Below are positions 10,801 through 20,595 of a stretch of 64,000 bases of DNA, piece after piece (the first letter of the stretch is position 1; each line of letters opens with the position of its first letter). Below the pieces are notes generated by a model. That model searched no databases and had not been told where the DNA came from. It saw only the letters and a list, made by a program, of their open reading frames with translations. The position numbers were made by a program, and so were the translations under genes. This stretch comes from Pleodorina starrii (Eukaryota; Chlorophyta; Chlorophyceae; Chlamydomonadales; Volvocaceae): positions 558,001 to 622,000 of the forward strand of contig BRXU01000014.1 of NCBI GenBank assembly GCA_030267565.1. Reading direction: 5' to 3'.

Positions 10801-12256
10801 GTGGCTGTGGCTGTGGTTGCTGCCAGGGCCGACCTTGGGCCGCCACCTGGGCCTTGCGGCGCAGAGGGCGGAGGAGGGGGTGACTTCAGTAGGGCCGCAC
10901 GGGGGAAGCGCGTGTGACGCGGTAACGTAACGTGACATTCATTGTGGCGGGAAAGTACCGACGTTTGAAACAGAGGAAGGACGATGGGGGATAATTAAAA
11001 CGGCCCGGAAGATGGGGGAGAATCACCACTGCCGACGGCAGAAGGCCGTTTGGGTGGGAGTTCCGGGTTTGGGATCCAGTCGGATACTACCGTACTATGT
11101 CGTACCGTGTCGTACCTGGAACTGGATCAGCAGCGGGCACTGCCAGGACAGGTCGGTCGCAAGGCCCGCGGGATCCAGTGAGGCCGCCTCCTGGAGCCAA
11201 CTGCAGTACGGCAAGACAGTACGGCACGGTGCAGCGTCCAAGGCGTCATGGGCACCACGCCAAGGACCCACCATCACCCTACTCCCCCCTTTCTTCCCTT
11301 CGCAGCTGCCCAGGCCGCTTATCTTCCCCGGTTTTCGGAGCCGCCCTCCGCCCTCCCCAACCCGGGCCCTCCCTCCGCCCTTGGAACCAGGACCCTTCTG
11401 CTTCGTTTCCGTGACGCAGCCCTCCTGGCCCGTACTGCCGTACGGCTCCAAAACGCGGCTCCAGAACGCCCCCTCCGGCGCGGATACCATACGGTGCCCC
11501 GGTATGGACGCGAGGGAAGGGAAGGACACGTACCGCGGATTGCTGGGCTTGAAGTCGGCGAGGTTGTGGTAGACTTTGTACCGCGGCGCGGGTTTCGGAG
11601 CCGCACGAGCCTCTTCACAGGCACAGGCGGCGTGCGGCACAAGCAGCGGGAGGCAGCCAGGCACATACACGCGGCATGAACACGAAGGGGGAGCTGGGCC
11701 ATATAGGATCGGTAGCAGGTCCGCCCCGTTGCGGCTGTGAGATCTCAGATAGATCGTCCAGGTCCAGGTGCCATCCCGCGTTTTGGCTACAGAAGGAGTG
11801 CCCAGCCCGGCATCGGGGCAGGCGCCAGGGCCCCCCGAGGGGGGCGGTGCACGGTGGCTCTCATTGCAGGAGTTCCTTTGACGAGGTACGGCACGTCGTA
11901 CTACACCGCGTGGGGGCCTTTTCTTGCACGCGGCCAAGCCAGGACGGCTTCCGCCCAAGCCCCCAACACAGCCGCATCTCCTCACACCCCCGGGGCCCCG
12001 CTGACGTTCCCCGGCCGAGCGCCACCCCCAAAAGGCGCAACAACTTCCCCCCTGGCGATTATGCGCCTTTGGCTGGGATACGTGGCTTGCCTGCTACCGC
12101 CGGCTCCGGTTGGCGCTGGTCGTGCTCAGCGGCACGGAACCGCTGGCGAAGCAGATGCCGACGCCCGGCGCGAAAAACGCGCATCACTCCCCATGCGCCA
12201 AGCACGTAGACTGCCTTTAGGCCAAAATGGCGCGCTATGTCGCCGAAGCCTCCCAT
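4639..12256 (-). CDS. Class-V PLP-dependent aminotransferase, isopenicillin N epimerase / L-cysteine desulfhydrase-like
   Basis: Thirteen exons: complement(4639..4758, 5161..5880, 6205..6345, 7522..7581, 8061..8177, 8423..8479, 8682..8735, 9053..9213, 9905..9987, 10605..10846, 11116..11200, 11534..11612, 12091..12256), 694 residues. Family landmarks appear in order: LNHGSYGAA near the N-terminus of the fold, EAQPVRFME, NATTAVNAV, LDHVVS, VLVDGAHAIG (Asp356 and His359, PLP contacts), TTNLHKW (Lys383, the Schiff-base lysine), SHGY, WQGTADPSAW and the C-terminal VRISAQIYN. Exon 12 carries a long Gln/Gly/Glu-rich insert inside the small domain. The first three exons (about 110 residues, with a hydrophobic stretch at residues 13-28) precede the fold and could be targeting sequence; they are less certain. 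Intron 1 uses either a GC donor at 12090 or a GT donor at 12097; both keep phase. Substrate cannot be deduced: desulfhydrase, epimerase and other lyases share this fold. Confidence 0.87.
4781..4824 (+). repeat. Hexanucleotide repeat (GGGGTC)n in the last aminotransferase intron
   Basis: About seven units of GGGGTC on the plus strand, just upstream of the last exon's acceptor on the minus strand. The coding-strand version is C-rich, and it may serve as the pyrimidine tract. Confidence 0.8.
5310..5375. repeat. C-rich low-complexity tract encoding poly-Gly in aminotransferase exon 12
   Basis: Plus-strand CCTCCCCCTCC-type tract. Read on the minus strand in the gene's frame it gives a run of about 18 glycines, flanked by Gln- and Glu-rich segments. 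Reading frame is kept on both sides, so it is an in-frame expansion. Confidence 0.8.
6378..6439 (-). repeat. Dispersed repeat family B, copy 1 (near an intron acceptor)
   Basis: Minus-strand sequence holds GCAGTGACTCATT, TATAAAGGAGCATATCA and CTCCCTGA, shared with copies at 16341, 59466 and 59697. It sits in the 1176-bp tenth intron of the aminotransferase gene, 33 bases from the exon at 6205-6345 and in the sense orientation. Confidence 0.75.
6440..7300. other. Low-GC insert within aminotransferase intron 10
   Basis: Sequence between family-B copy 1 and the CA-rich repeat near 7350 is AT-richer than neighbouring introns and reads like inserted DNA. On the minus strand, 7150-7300 encodes a plausible stretch with VILWPDLFHVQRKNG, possibly a fragment of another gene. 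Splicing directly from 7522 to 6345 restores the aminotransferase alignment, so this segment is treated as intronic. Confidence 0.4.
7683..7742 (+). repeat. (ACC)20 microsatellite
   Basis: Near-perfect trinucleotide run in an aminotransferase intron. The antisense frame is an artefactual poly-Trp open frame. Confidence 0.95.
8842..8920. repeat. Perfect 27-bp inverted repeat with an adjacent direct copy
   Basis: Arms 8864-8890 and 8894-8920 are perfect reverse complements with a 3-base loop. An extra direct copy of the first 21 bases lies at 8842-8862. The arms contain CCCTAA/TTAGGG. It sits in an aminotransferase intron. Confidence 0.9.
9295..9731 (+). repeat. Pentanucleotide satellite (GTGCA)n, about 87 units
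   Basis: Almost perfect 5-bp array (CAGTG register), with one visible variant near 9330 (ACTGC). It fills most of the 691-bp aminotransferase intron 5. Five-base periodicity keeps several frames open on both strands; none is coding. Confidence 0.97.
10283..10365 (+). repeat. 16-bp tandem repeat
   Basis: Four to five copies of a unit close to TTTAACCTGATACAGG, in the 617-bp aminotransferase intron between the 9987 and 10605 exon boundaries. A run of GTGAT pentamers lies just before it, at 10155-10193. Confidence 0.85.
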
Positions 12257-12552
12257 CCCAGCCAAAAGCCCTCGCTGGCCTAACTAGTCAATTTGCTTAG
12301 CAATTGCGATACAACCTAAACATAATAAAATTGAAGGCATCGGAAATTCGATTACAATGAAGGGACCGCGCACCGTGTGGTCTGGGCTCTGGGGACGTGG
12401 GGAGGTGTGCCGTAGAAGGCGGTTGGAGAAGACAGAAGAGTGTGTAATGCAGCTGTTTGGGTGTGTGATGTAGCACGTACTCTTGTTATATTAGTAACGT
12501 TATATTTACATTCACGACGGGGTGTCATACATACCATGCAAGGTGGCGCAAA
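12257..12552. promoter_or_regulatory. Divergent promoter region: aminotransferase (left) / PEX10 (right)
   Basis: Only 296 bp separate the two start codons, which point away from each other. The region is unusually AT-rich, with AAACATAATAAAATTG near 12315 and GTTATATTAGTAACG near 12486. It must contain both 5' UTRs and both promoters. Co-regulation is inferred, not shown. Confidence 0.6.
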
Positions 12553-12556
12553 ATGA
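12536..12556 (+). promoter_or_regulatory. Upstream ORF whose stop overlaps the PEX10 start
   Basis: An ATG at 12536 opens a six-codon frame. Its TGA (12554-12556) overlaps the PEX10 ATG (12553-12555) as ATGA, so scanning ribosomes would end translation on top of the main start. Relevant only if transcription starts upstream of 12536. Confidence 0.45.
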
Positions 12557-15500
12557 CGACACCAACGCAAGACGCAGCAACGGTCAAGCTGCTAGCTGCG
12601 TCCCAGCCGGATATCGTGCGCGCAAACCAAAAGGTCGGCGCATCAAAATATTCGAGGTCGTCACATCTCGGCAAGACGTCGTGCGTCAGAACAATGTCGG
12701 TCTGTAAATGTGTTGCCCCTCACGCTTTGGGTGCATCTTCCCCTGACATCACCTCCAGGATGAGACTTACGTAGAGCAGTACGTGGAGGCCACTCGCGAG
12801 GTGGTTAGACGGCTTGCGGGCCCCTTCCGCGCCCTTCAGTACGCCAGGTGCGCTTCATGGTACGCCCTTTGCCCCCGAGTGCCCGGAAGCCTCTTGGCCC
12901 CGCTGACTCATCTCCCACGGCACCTGCCGCCATGATAGGTCGTCGTGCCACCATGGCTGTGCGCAGACGGAACACGCCACCCAAACTCCTCCACCAACCG
13001 AAAGGCCACGAAACCACAGAACACCGCGAAAGCGGAACGCCGACCAAAGCAACGTGTGCCCAGCTTCGCCCGACCCACCGCCTCCCTCCTCTTCCTCCTC
13101 CTCTCCCCTGCCCTCCCTCCCTCCCTCCAGAGAATCCAAGTTGCTGGCTCTGCTGCTGTACCATGGCCTCACCACCGGTCTGGGCCAGCCCACCCTGGGC
13201 GAGGAGTACTGCGCGATGCAGCAGCTGGCCGCGGGTGAGCGGGCGCAGCGAGGCGCCCTCGCAACACGTGTGTTGCACTCACACTCACACTCACACTCAC
13301 ACTCACACGCACTTCGCTCGACACCGACACCAGCCTGGCCAGGAGCCGGGCGGGAGGCGGGCGGGAAGGCGGGGGAGAGGGCGGGCGGGAGCGCGGACCT
13401 AGTAGGAGCCGAGCTCTGGGCGGCAGCGGCTAGGGCAGGTCGTTAGGCTCGTTACTGCACGTGACAAGCAGCGAGCCGCTGTGAGGGAAGCCACGGCCCC
13501 AACCTGCGATAGCCCCACCACCAGGCCCGATTCACACACGCACACGCGGCATACACACACAACACACCGCCACGTTCGCGGCATCCCGTCTGCACTGCCT
13601 GTTTTCCCATCCACCCGCCTGCGCCACCACCGCCTGCCCGAATCGACGGGCATACGGCCCCCCGAGGTACCGCCCGCCCCCAAACCCCTCAACCCCTCAC
13701 CCCCTCAACCCCCCCGCCCGCACCCAAGCAGGCCACGGCCACCCGCCCGGCCCCCGCCGCCGGCTGCTGTTGGCCCTGCTGCTCAGCGTTGGCCCCTACC
13801 TCACCGACCGACTGGCGACGCAGCTGGACAGCGCAGCGGAGGAGGCGGCAGCGGCGGAGGCGGAGGCGGTGGCGGTGGAGGGCGCCGCCGCCGCCGGCAG
13901 GGACGACACGGAGCTCGCAGCAGCGGCAGCAGCGGCAGCGGCAGCGGCAGCAGCGGATGATGGCGGCGTGCCCTATGGCGCGGGAGTCGAGCGGGGCCAG
14001 GCGGGGGCCGCGGGCGGCGACCCCGATGCGGAGGCGCATGGCGGCGAGGGGGAGGAAGCGCGGCAGGCGTCGGGACGGCAGGCTGGCGGCGGTCCTGGCA
14101 CGGCGGGGGAGCTGTGGCAGCAGCAGCAGCATCAACGGCGAGGTGGAGGAGGAGGGGCTGCAGGAGCAGGCGGTGGGAGGGGGTGGCTGCGGCTGCTGGT
14201 GGCGGCGGCGGCGGCGCGCTGGTCTCGCAGCTGGAGGGCGGTGGTGCTGACATGGCCGCGACTGAGGTGGGGCCGGGGCCGGGGGGAGAGGGGGCGGGAG
14301 GGCGGGGAGGGGAGCAGCGCAAACACGACGCGAGGGGACACAGCCCGGATTGGAACGGATCGGATCGGTGGTGCGGAAGCGCGCTGGGCTGTTGAAGGTC
14401 GACCCTTGAGGTCATCGAATCCGACCCAACACCACCAGACCTGACACTGACCTGATCCGACCCACAATCACGAACCCAATGGCCCCACCCACATGCGCGC
14501 AGGCCGCTCCTGTCGTACGCCGGCCGCTTGCATCTGGCGCTGTTCTACGCGTACGGAGCGTACTACAGCTTGGCTCACCGGTTGGCGGGAATCCGCTACA
14601 GCCTGTCCATGCGACCACTCCAGGGGTGGGTGGGTGGGATTGGGTCGGCCGCGTCTGTGTTTCGCGTGCCGCGCAGCGAAGTGGGTCAATTGATATATCA
14701 CCCACCGGCAACGGATTGGCACTGGATTTGCGGTGGCCGTACGTTGACGTAGGCGGGGGTTTAGGCGCAGTCGCAGGCGCAGGCGTAGGCGTAGGCGAGG
14801 GCGCGGGCGGGGGCGGGGGCAATGGTGGAGGGCTGGTGAGTGCGTGAGCGAGTGGGCCGGAGATCGTGGACACGCCGCCGGGTGTGCCGCCGAGCCCTCC
14901 CTGCACCTCGCTGTCCCTCGCCCTCCCTCTCAACTTCTCCCTCCTCGCTCTCCCGCTCCGAAACCACAACCCGCAGGCGGCCCTCCTACCGGGTTCTCGG
15001 CGCGCTGCTGGGGCTGCAGCTGGCGGTGGTGGCGGCGCTGCAGGCACGGAACACACTGCGCAGCATCCGCCGCCGCAGCGCCGCCGCAGCGGCCGCGGCC
15101 AAGCGCCGGGGGCTGCGCCTGCACGGCGGTGGCGGTGGCGGCGACGGTGGCGGTGGCGGCGAGGAGCGGCTCTACGCGGGCGATGACGAACCGGCGGTCT
15201 TCCTGGAGGAGGAGGAGGATGGGGAGGAGGAGGAGGAGGAGGAGGAGGGGAAGGAGGAGGAGGAGCAGTCTGCTGGTGTGGCGGCGGCGGGGGCGGTGGA
15301 TGGAGACGGGGGCCACGGCGGAGGCGAGGGTCGTGACAGCAGCGGCGGCAGCGGTGCGGCTGTGGAGGGCTGGGAGGATGTGGGTCGGCTGGATGATGCG
15401 GGCGGTGGCGGGTCCGGCTGGGAGGCGGACTTGTTCGGAATCAAGCCGCCGCCGCCGCCGCCGCAGCAGCAGCAGCAGCAGCAGGTGGGGCCTGCTGCCG

Positions 15501-16320
15501 CCGGCACCGCAGGCAGCGGCCGCGCGCGGCCAGCTACGGGTGGTGGAGGTACCGCTCGCCGCCAGGGCGGGGTGGTGCTGCCGGTGCTGACGTCGCTGCG
15601 GCAGTGCCCGCTGTGCCTGTCGGCCAAGAGCCACCCGACCAGCACGCCCTGCGGCCACACGTTCTGCTGGGGCTGCATTACCACCTGGTGAGGCTGGGGG
15701 TGGGGGCTGGGGGTGGGGGCTGGGGGCTGGGGGCTGGGGGCTGGGGGCTGGGGGCTGGGGGCTGGGGGCTGGGGGCTGGGGGCTGGGGGCTGGGGGCTGG
15801 GGCTGGGGGTGGGGGCTGGGGGCTGGGGGCTGGGGGCTGGGGGCTGGGGGGTGAGGGTGAGGGCGAGGGGTGAGGGTGAGGGCGAGGGGTGAGAGTGAGG
15901 GCGAGGGGTGAGAGTGAGGGCGAGGGGTGAGAGTGGGACGGACGGACGGACGGACGCAAAAGGGTGATGGCCGTTGCATGCCGCACCTGACACCGCTGCA
16001 GCCTGACTGCTGCCGCCCGGTGTGGTGAGGTGAGGTGCGGTGTGGTGAGGTGAGGTGCGGTGTGGTGAGGTGAATTGGTCGACAGGAGACCTACCCTGAG
16101 ATTTCCAGGGAACTCAGAGGGTGCCCGGCGCACAACATGCCACCGGTGAGCTGAGCTGCCCACCAGGCGCCCGCCCACCCCACCCGCCCGCTCCCTGCTG
16201 CTGCCGCCAACAAAACACCGTCTGGACTTGCGCAGGTGTGTCGAGAAGCCCGAGTGCCCGCTGTGCCGCTCAGCGGTGCAGCTGCCACAGCTGGTGGCCT
16301 TGTACCACACCAACTGCTGA
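12553..16320 (+). CDS. PEX10: Peroxisome biogenesis factor 10 (RING E3 ligase)
   Basis: Exons join(12553..12633, 12759..12847, 13131..13234, 13732..14266, 14503..14625, 14977..15687, 16236..16320), 575 residues. PEX10 is an integral peroxisomal membrane ubiquitin ligase that recycles the PTS1 receptor together with PEX2 and PEX12. Family-typical stretches are [42 protein letters not shown] and GIRYSL. A C-terminal C3HC4 RING follows: Cys521, 524, 536, His538, Cys541, 544, 554, 557, ending close to LYHTNC. The protein is longer than usual (about 330-400 residues) because of Ala/Gly/Glu-rich inserts around residues 130-230 and 360-510. The last intron splits the codon for the Trp before the final RING cysteines. 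All phases agree and the call is firm. Confidence 0.95.
15688..15935 (+). repeat. GGGGGCTG minisatellite starting at the PEX10 exon 6 donor
   Basis: G-rich tandem units begin right after the GTGAGG donor and grade into GGGTGAGGGCGA-type units. They occupy about half of the last PEX10 intron. A GGTGAGGTGCGGTGT repeat follows at 16020-16072. Confidence 0.9.
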
Positions 16321-16340
16321 TGGAGGAGGAGGAGGAGGAG

Positions 16341-16373
16341 GGGGTCAGGGAGTGATATGCTCCTTTATTTTAA
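16341..16373 (-). repeat. Dispersed repeat family B, copy 2
   Basis: Shorter copy, opposite to PEX10, in its presumed 3' UTR. Shares GGTCAGGGAGTGATATGCTC and CTTTAT on the plus strand with copy 1. Confidence 0.7.
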
Positions 16374-16695
16374 GAGGGGGGGCTGGGGGCTGGGAGGTGG
16401 TGGTTAGGCGAGGAGGGTGCGGCAGCAGTGTTGGGAGAGGGTGCAATGTGGGGGCGGTTCGGGCTGTTTTCGGCTGTTGCGGCTGTAAGGTCGCGCGATT
16501 GGACGAGGGGATCAGGAATGGCTTGGGCTGGAGATGGGGACGGGCGGCGGCTGCAGGTTGAGGCGGGGTGGGGCTTGGCTTGGGTCGTGTGCGTTCTGAT
16601 GGGAAGGGATGGGGGGACTTTCACAGACTGCCTTTCATAGGGGCTCGTGCAACGATTCGGGGGGTCAGTTGTTGAGGCAGGTTGCAGCCGGGTGT

Positions 16696-16700
16696 TGTAA
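16696..16700 (+). terminator. PEX10: Poly(A) signal TGTAA for PEX10
   Basis: TGTAA is the standard green-algal polyadenylation signal. This is the first clear one after the PEX10 stop, 376 bases downstream. Confidence 0.5.
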
Positions 16701-17015
16701 TTTATTCCGCGCGACCGCAGTCCGACATTGTGATCTTCCAGGCGCGAAAGGGTGTCCGGCGTTCCGTACAAGACGGGCGTCACGAAGGAGGAAAGACGTT
16801 GCTTGTCTTCCGACACCTTGAATACCCGACACCCCTGCGCGAGTAACTATTATGCGGCAATTTAAAAATCTATTTCACAGCCGTCACGTGCACGCTCCTC
16901 GACCACCCCTGTGACTCCGCGAGCAGTGACCTTTTTTGAGCATTGACAAATAAAAGTGTATTATGCTCGCGCTAGCCTTACAACGATCACCCGCGACGCA
17001 CTGTTGGAAGTTCAG

Positions 17016-17508
17016 GGTCCCAGTCACGGATGAGTGACCCAACTCGGGAGGCCTAGCACCGCCTAGTAAACTGAGAAACACCTGGATACTTGGCGCTGGC
17101 TGTATCTATCAAATACTATGGAAAGATTATATTACCTTGTAATGTATTAGTTGGTTAACGCAAGCCGAATGCTTGCATTTGACAAAAGCCTCGATGGTCA
17201 GCCGTATTGGCAACTTTACCAAATACGCAACTTGACGGCAGCATGCTGCGGATAACTTTATAATGTAACTCCATGTTTCATAAGGACCAGTTTGTAAGAA
17301 CAGATCTTGTGGTCGCGACGACCAACTTGCACGCGTCACCGTCACCGTCCAACCCATGGTCAGAAGGGCACCCATATCGCCTTGCGCAATAGCAAATCTC
17401 TCACATGCCGCAATCTCTCCGTCGCATGAGATACGAAATCATGCACGCTAACCAAGGGCCGGCGAAATATCAACAAATACGAGCGATACTCGGGTTGGAT
17501 GCAACGAC
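17016..17508 (+). repeat. Left terminal inverted repeat
   Basis: Pairs with 19947-20439. Both contain the mirrored ATTACAAGGTAATATAATC and CGTATTTGTTGATATTTCGC segments. Confidence 0.92.
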
Positions 17509-18099
17509 TCGACGATGTGTGGTATAATACACGATATAGGTGGACAGGGCACATTACGCACATCCCTGAACTACAAAGACAGTTGCCCAACATGTTCTTA
17601 AGAACGGTACACTGATGGGCGTCGCAGCAGTATTGACCCGCCTCAACCCGGCCACACCGGCAACCCGACAGCCGTGCGCTTCATAGAAAAAAACGACTAC
17701 CGTACTCGAGGACTCTCGCCATCTGTCCCAACCGACCGTGCCTAAGTCTGAATAACACCCAGGCGTGGAGCAGAAGCCTCACAGATCATCGTACTTCGTT
17801 CCGTTCCTTACGACCCAGGCCAAGTGACGACTGCGCGCGTTATACCCGATGGTGAGCGCCGAACGACAGAAAACCACTAGAAAAATCCCACCCGAGAGTA
17901 AGCCTCACTATCTACATATCTCACACACTAACAGACGGTACAAGACTATCACAACCCGAGTGACCCCGTTCCCATAACCGTATTTACGACTCCTACTCGC
18001 AATTTAGGTGTCCTGCGTCGGAGGGACATACTGAGTGCCCGAACCGATGCCACCCATACCGCCAGCTGCGTTTCCCGCGCTCTTCGGCGTGAGGCTGGG

Positions 18100-19748
18100 T
18101 TGCTGTTCCTCTCCAGTCTGCTGCGGAAGCAGCGCCTGCTGTTCCTTGGGCAGCACCTGCACCTTGACCAGTCCGCCAGGCGTCTGGAAAGAGCTGCCCG
18201 ACCTCTCCCCACTCGACGGTGCAATGGTCGGATCTGGATCGACGCCAACTGCACAAGCCTTCCGGGTCAGCACCTCCAGGCCCATCGCGTGGTAAAAGTA
18301 CGGGGCCTTACGGCTCGGGTTTCACGGCGGTTAAACGTCAAGACCCGTTACCTGAGAAGCTCGTCAGCCAGGCACGCCGATCTCGTAAGCCGCTCGGGTT
18401 CAGCTGGACACGCACCGTACAGGTGCAAGCGGCGGAAGGACGCTGTTTCCCTTGAGACGCTACGTGTGATTCGTGATTTCTGGATTGGGAAAAGTACACC
18501 AAGCCCGTACACCAAGGACGTTGTACGAATTTCCTCGGGGCGGGGGCTGGTCTATTCATACGTTCAGCGGCGGACTGTACAGGACACCTATAAGAATCTG
18601 CACTACACGTACCTCAGTCAACAGCCCAGCGAGCACCACGTGTCGTACGGCATTTTCGTTAGGGCCAAACCAGTCTGGGTTAAGTCATTCCAGGTAAGAC
18701 TCGCTGTCACTTACTGTCTCACAACAATGCAGATGCACTAAGCAATGCCTTCCCTTGTTGATCTTGCAGGCGAGGCAGCGGGCTGTGTGTGTGTGTTAAG
18801 TGCACGAACTTCCGGAACGCACTGGCAGCCCTGCAACGGTGGCGCCACATACTCGCGCCGGAGAAACGAAAACGATTGAGGCGCTACGACAGAGCGGCCA
18901 CCATACCAGAGCGATTAACGCCTGAGTCTCTGGTAGACGCTGCCTTCTGCGAAGTGAACCCCGAAAGGGGCGTTCCCCTGCCACAGCAACCGGAGGGCAA
19001 GGTGCCAGGCACGCGCTCGATGCACTCAGTCGGGTCTTCACGTCCGGGCCTGATCTACGCGCGGGAGCGCAGCTGTTACTGTGAGACATGCAGGCTGAAG
19101 GCCGCGGGCATGCCGGAGAACGGTGTCTGCTGCAATGCAGATTACGTTCTTCAGTGGGGCGAATACGAGCTTCTGGAGCCCGGCGCGCCCACCAACTACA
19201 GACAGGAGCAAGAGGGCCTTGTGGCCAACGCACGGCAGTACGAGGGCTGCATCGTGGCCGTGCTCAACGACGCTACCGACCAGTACCCCGACCCGTATTT
19301 TCTCATGCTGGTCGAGAAGGCCATTCTGTGCGATGAGGAGTACAAGGACGGAGATAAGATGGTGTTCCCGCCGGACGCAGCCCTGTTCACTGGAACGTGG
19401 ATGCACCAGTCTGAGGAGTCAGGTGGGCTTGAGTTCACCCTGGGGCCACGCCGCAGGCCTCTTGTCGCGGCCCTAATCGACAACCGCATCCCAATAGCTG
19501 TGGAGATGCACGCGGAGGACGCGCCAGAGGAGAGTGTCCAGGCCGCAGCGCGGGGACAAACGGGCCGGAGTGGTGCGGGCCGCAGCAGGGGCAGGCGTGG
19601 CGGGCGGGGCAGGCGTGGCGGTGGCAATGGGGGAAGGGGCGGTTCCTGCGTACGGGATCTGATCTACCGCATCCCCAAGGAGCAGCATGATGCCATCCTG
19701 GCCTTCCTAGCCTCCCGCAACGGGTCCGTTTCAGAATTGCAGGGATGA
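18100..19748 (+). pseudogene. Transposon-encoded Cys-rich protein, frame broken by a two-base loss in a GT run
   Basis: Two conserved blocks flank a good intron (18694..18769, GTAAGA...TTGCAG). The first, up to 18693, reads RRKDAVSLETLRVIRDF ... PSPYTKDVV ... KPVWVKSFQ. After splicing in phase 0 the second block begins ARQRAVCVC and hits TAA (18797-18799) at once. Restoring one GT unit to the (GT)6 run would join it to VKCTNFRNALAALQRW, the usual continuation. The second block then stays open to 19748: it has a Cys cluster (CYCETC ... CC), a globular BAH-like stretch, an Arg/Gly-rich basic linker and a C-terminal helix. The 5' limit is uncertain (18100 is only the first ATG of the open stretch). 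Function is not recognised; possibly a transposase accessory protein. Alternative explanations: sequencing error or programmed frameshifting. Confidence 0.65.
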
Positions 19749-19946
19749 CGGGTACGGTCAGAAGAACTGCAGTGCGATATCTGCCATGTACGTACGCAGC
19801 CGTGTCTTACGTTGTCTCAACGCAGTAGGCGCTGAATGGCATGAACGAATGAGCATGTTGCATGTACTTTTCGCTGGATAATCAGATTGCAATTAGGGAT
19901 AAGGGTTTCAGGGCAAAGTACGCCCTGTGTAGCCCCCGGGTTATGT

Positions 19947-20439
19947 GTCGTTGCATCCAACCCGAGTATCGCTCGTATTTGTTGATATTTCGCCGGCCCT
20001 TGGTTAGCGTGCATGATTTCGTATCTCATGCGACGGAGAGATTGCGGCATGTGAGAGATTTGCTGTTGCGCAAGGCGATATGGGTGCCCTTCTGACCATG
20101 GGTTGGACGGTGACGGTGACGCGTGCAAGTTGGTCGTCGCGACCACAAGATCTGTTCTTACAAACTGGACCTTATGAAACATGAAGTTACATTATAAAGT
20201 TATCCGCAGCATGCTGCCGTCAAGTTGCGTATTTGGTAAAGTTGCCAATACGGCTGACCATCGAGGCTTTTGTCAAATGCAAGCATTCGGCTTGCGTTAA
20301 CCAACTAATACATTACAAGGTAATATAATCTTTCCATAGTATTTGATAGATACAGCCAGCGCCAAGTATCCAGGTGTTTCTCAGTTTACTAGGCGGTGCT
20401 AGGCCTCCCGAGTTGGGTCACTCATCCGTGACTGGGACC
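19947..20439 (-). repeat. Right terminal inverted repeat
   Basis: Reverse complement of 17016-17508, same length. Ends ACTGGGACC. Confidence 0.92.
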
Positions 20440-20595
20440 TTCACTGACAAAGTTCCAAACTGTATTGCCGCTGGCCAAAGGCATGGCTTCATCAAGTAAT
20501 GGTCTACGAATTAGCCCTGTCTGATTTTGGCCTAATCTTGTTGGTAACAGCACGTTCTGGTAACCAGGGCACGTGCGACGGTGGGAGACCAAAGC

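Larger units (their letters stand above)
16321..17014. other. PEX10 3' region and intergenic DNA left of the transposon
   Basis: Holds a reverse family-B repeat copy and the probable PEX10 poly(A) signal, then AT-rich DNA up to the transposon. No gene seen. Confidence 0.6.
17015..20439. mobile_element. DNA transposon with long terminal inverted repeats
   Basis: Two 493-bp terminal inverted repeats (17016-17508 and 19947-20439) start GGTCCCAGTCACGG and differ at only a few positions, for example one base near 17263 and one near 17286. TTCA immediately flanks both ends and is a possible 4-bp target duplication; an extra G on the left leaves one base of ambiguity. Between the repeats lies one gene on the plus strand. 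Near-identity of the repeats argues for recent insertion. Superfamily is not settled: the internal protein belongs to a widespread Cys-rich family seen in large eukaryotic DNA transposons, but I see no certain DDE triad. The element sits between PEX10 and the SPL-like gene, ending 156 bp before the latter's start codon. Confidence 0.88.

Noticed and set aside
17360..20095. Two nearly identical 77-codon frames on opposite strands
   Set aside because: They are the same segment of the two terminal inverted repeats; no start context or splice link to the internal gene.
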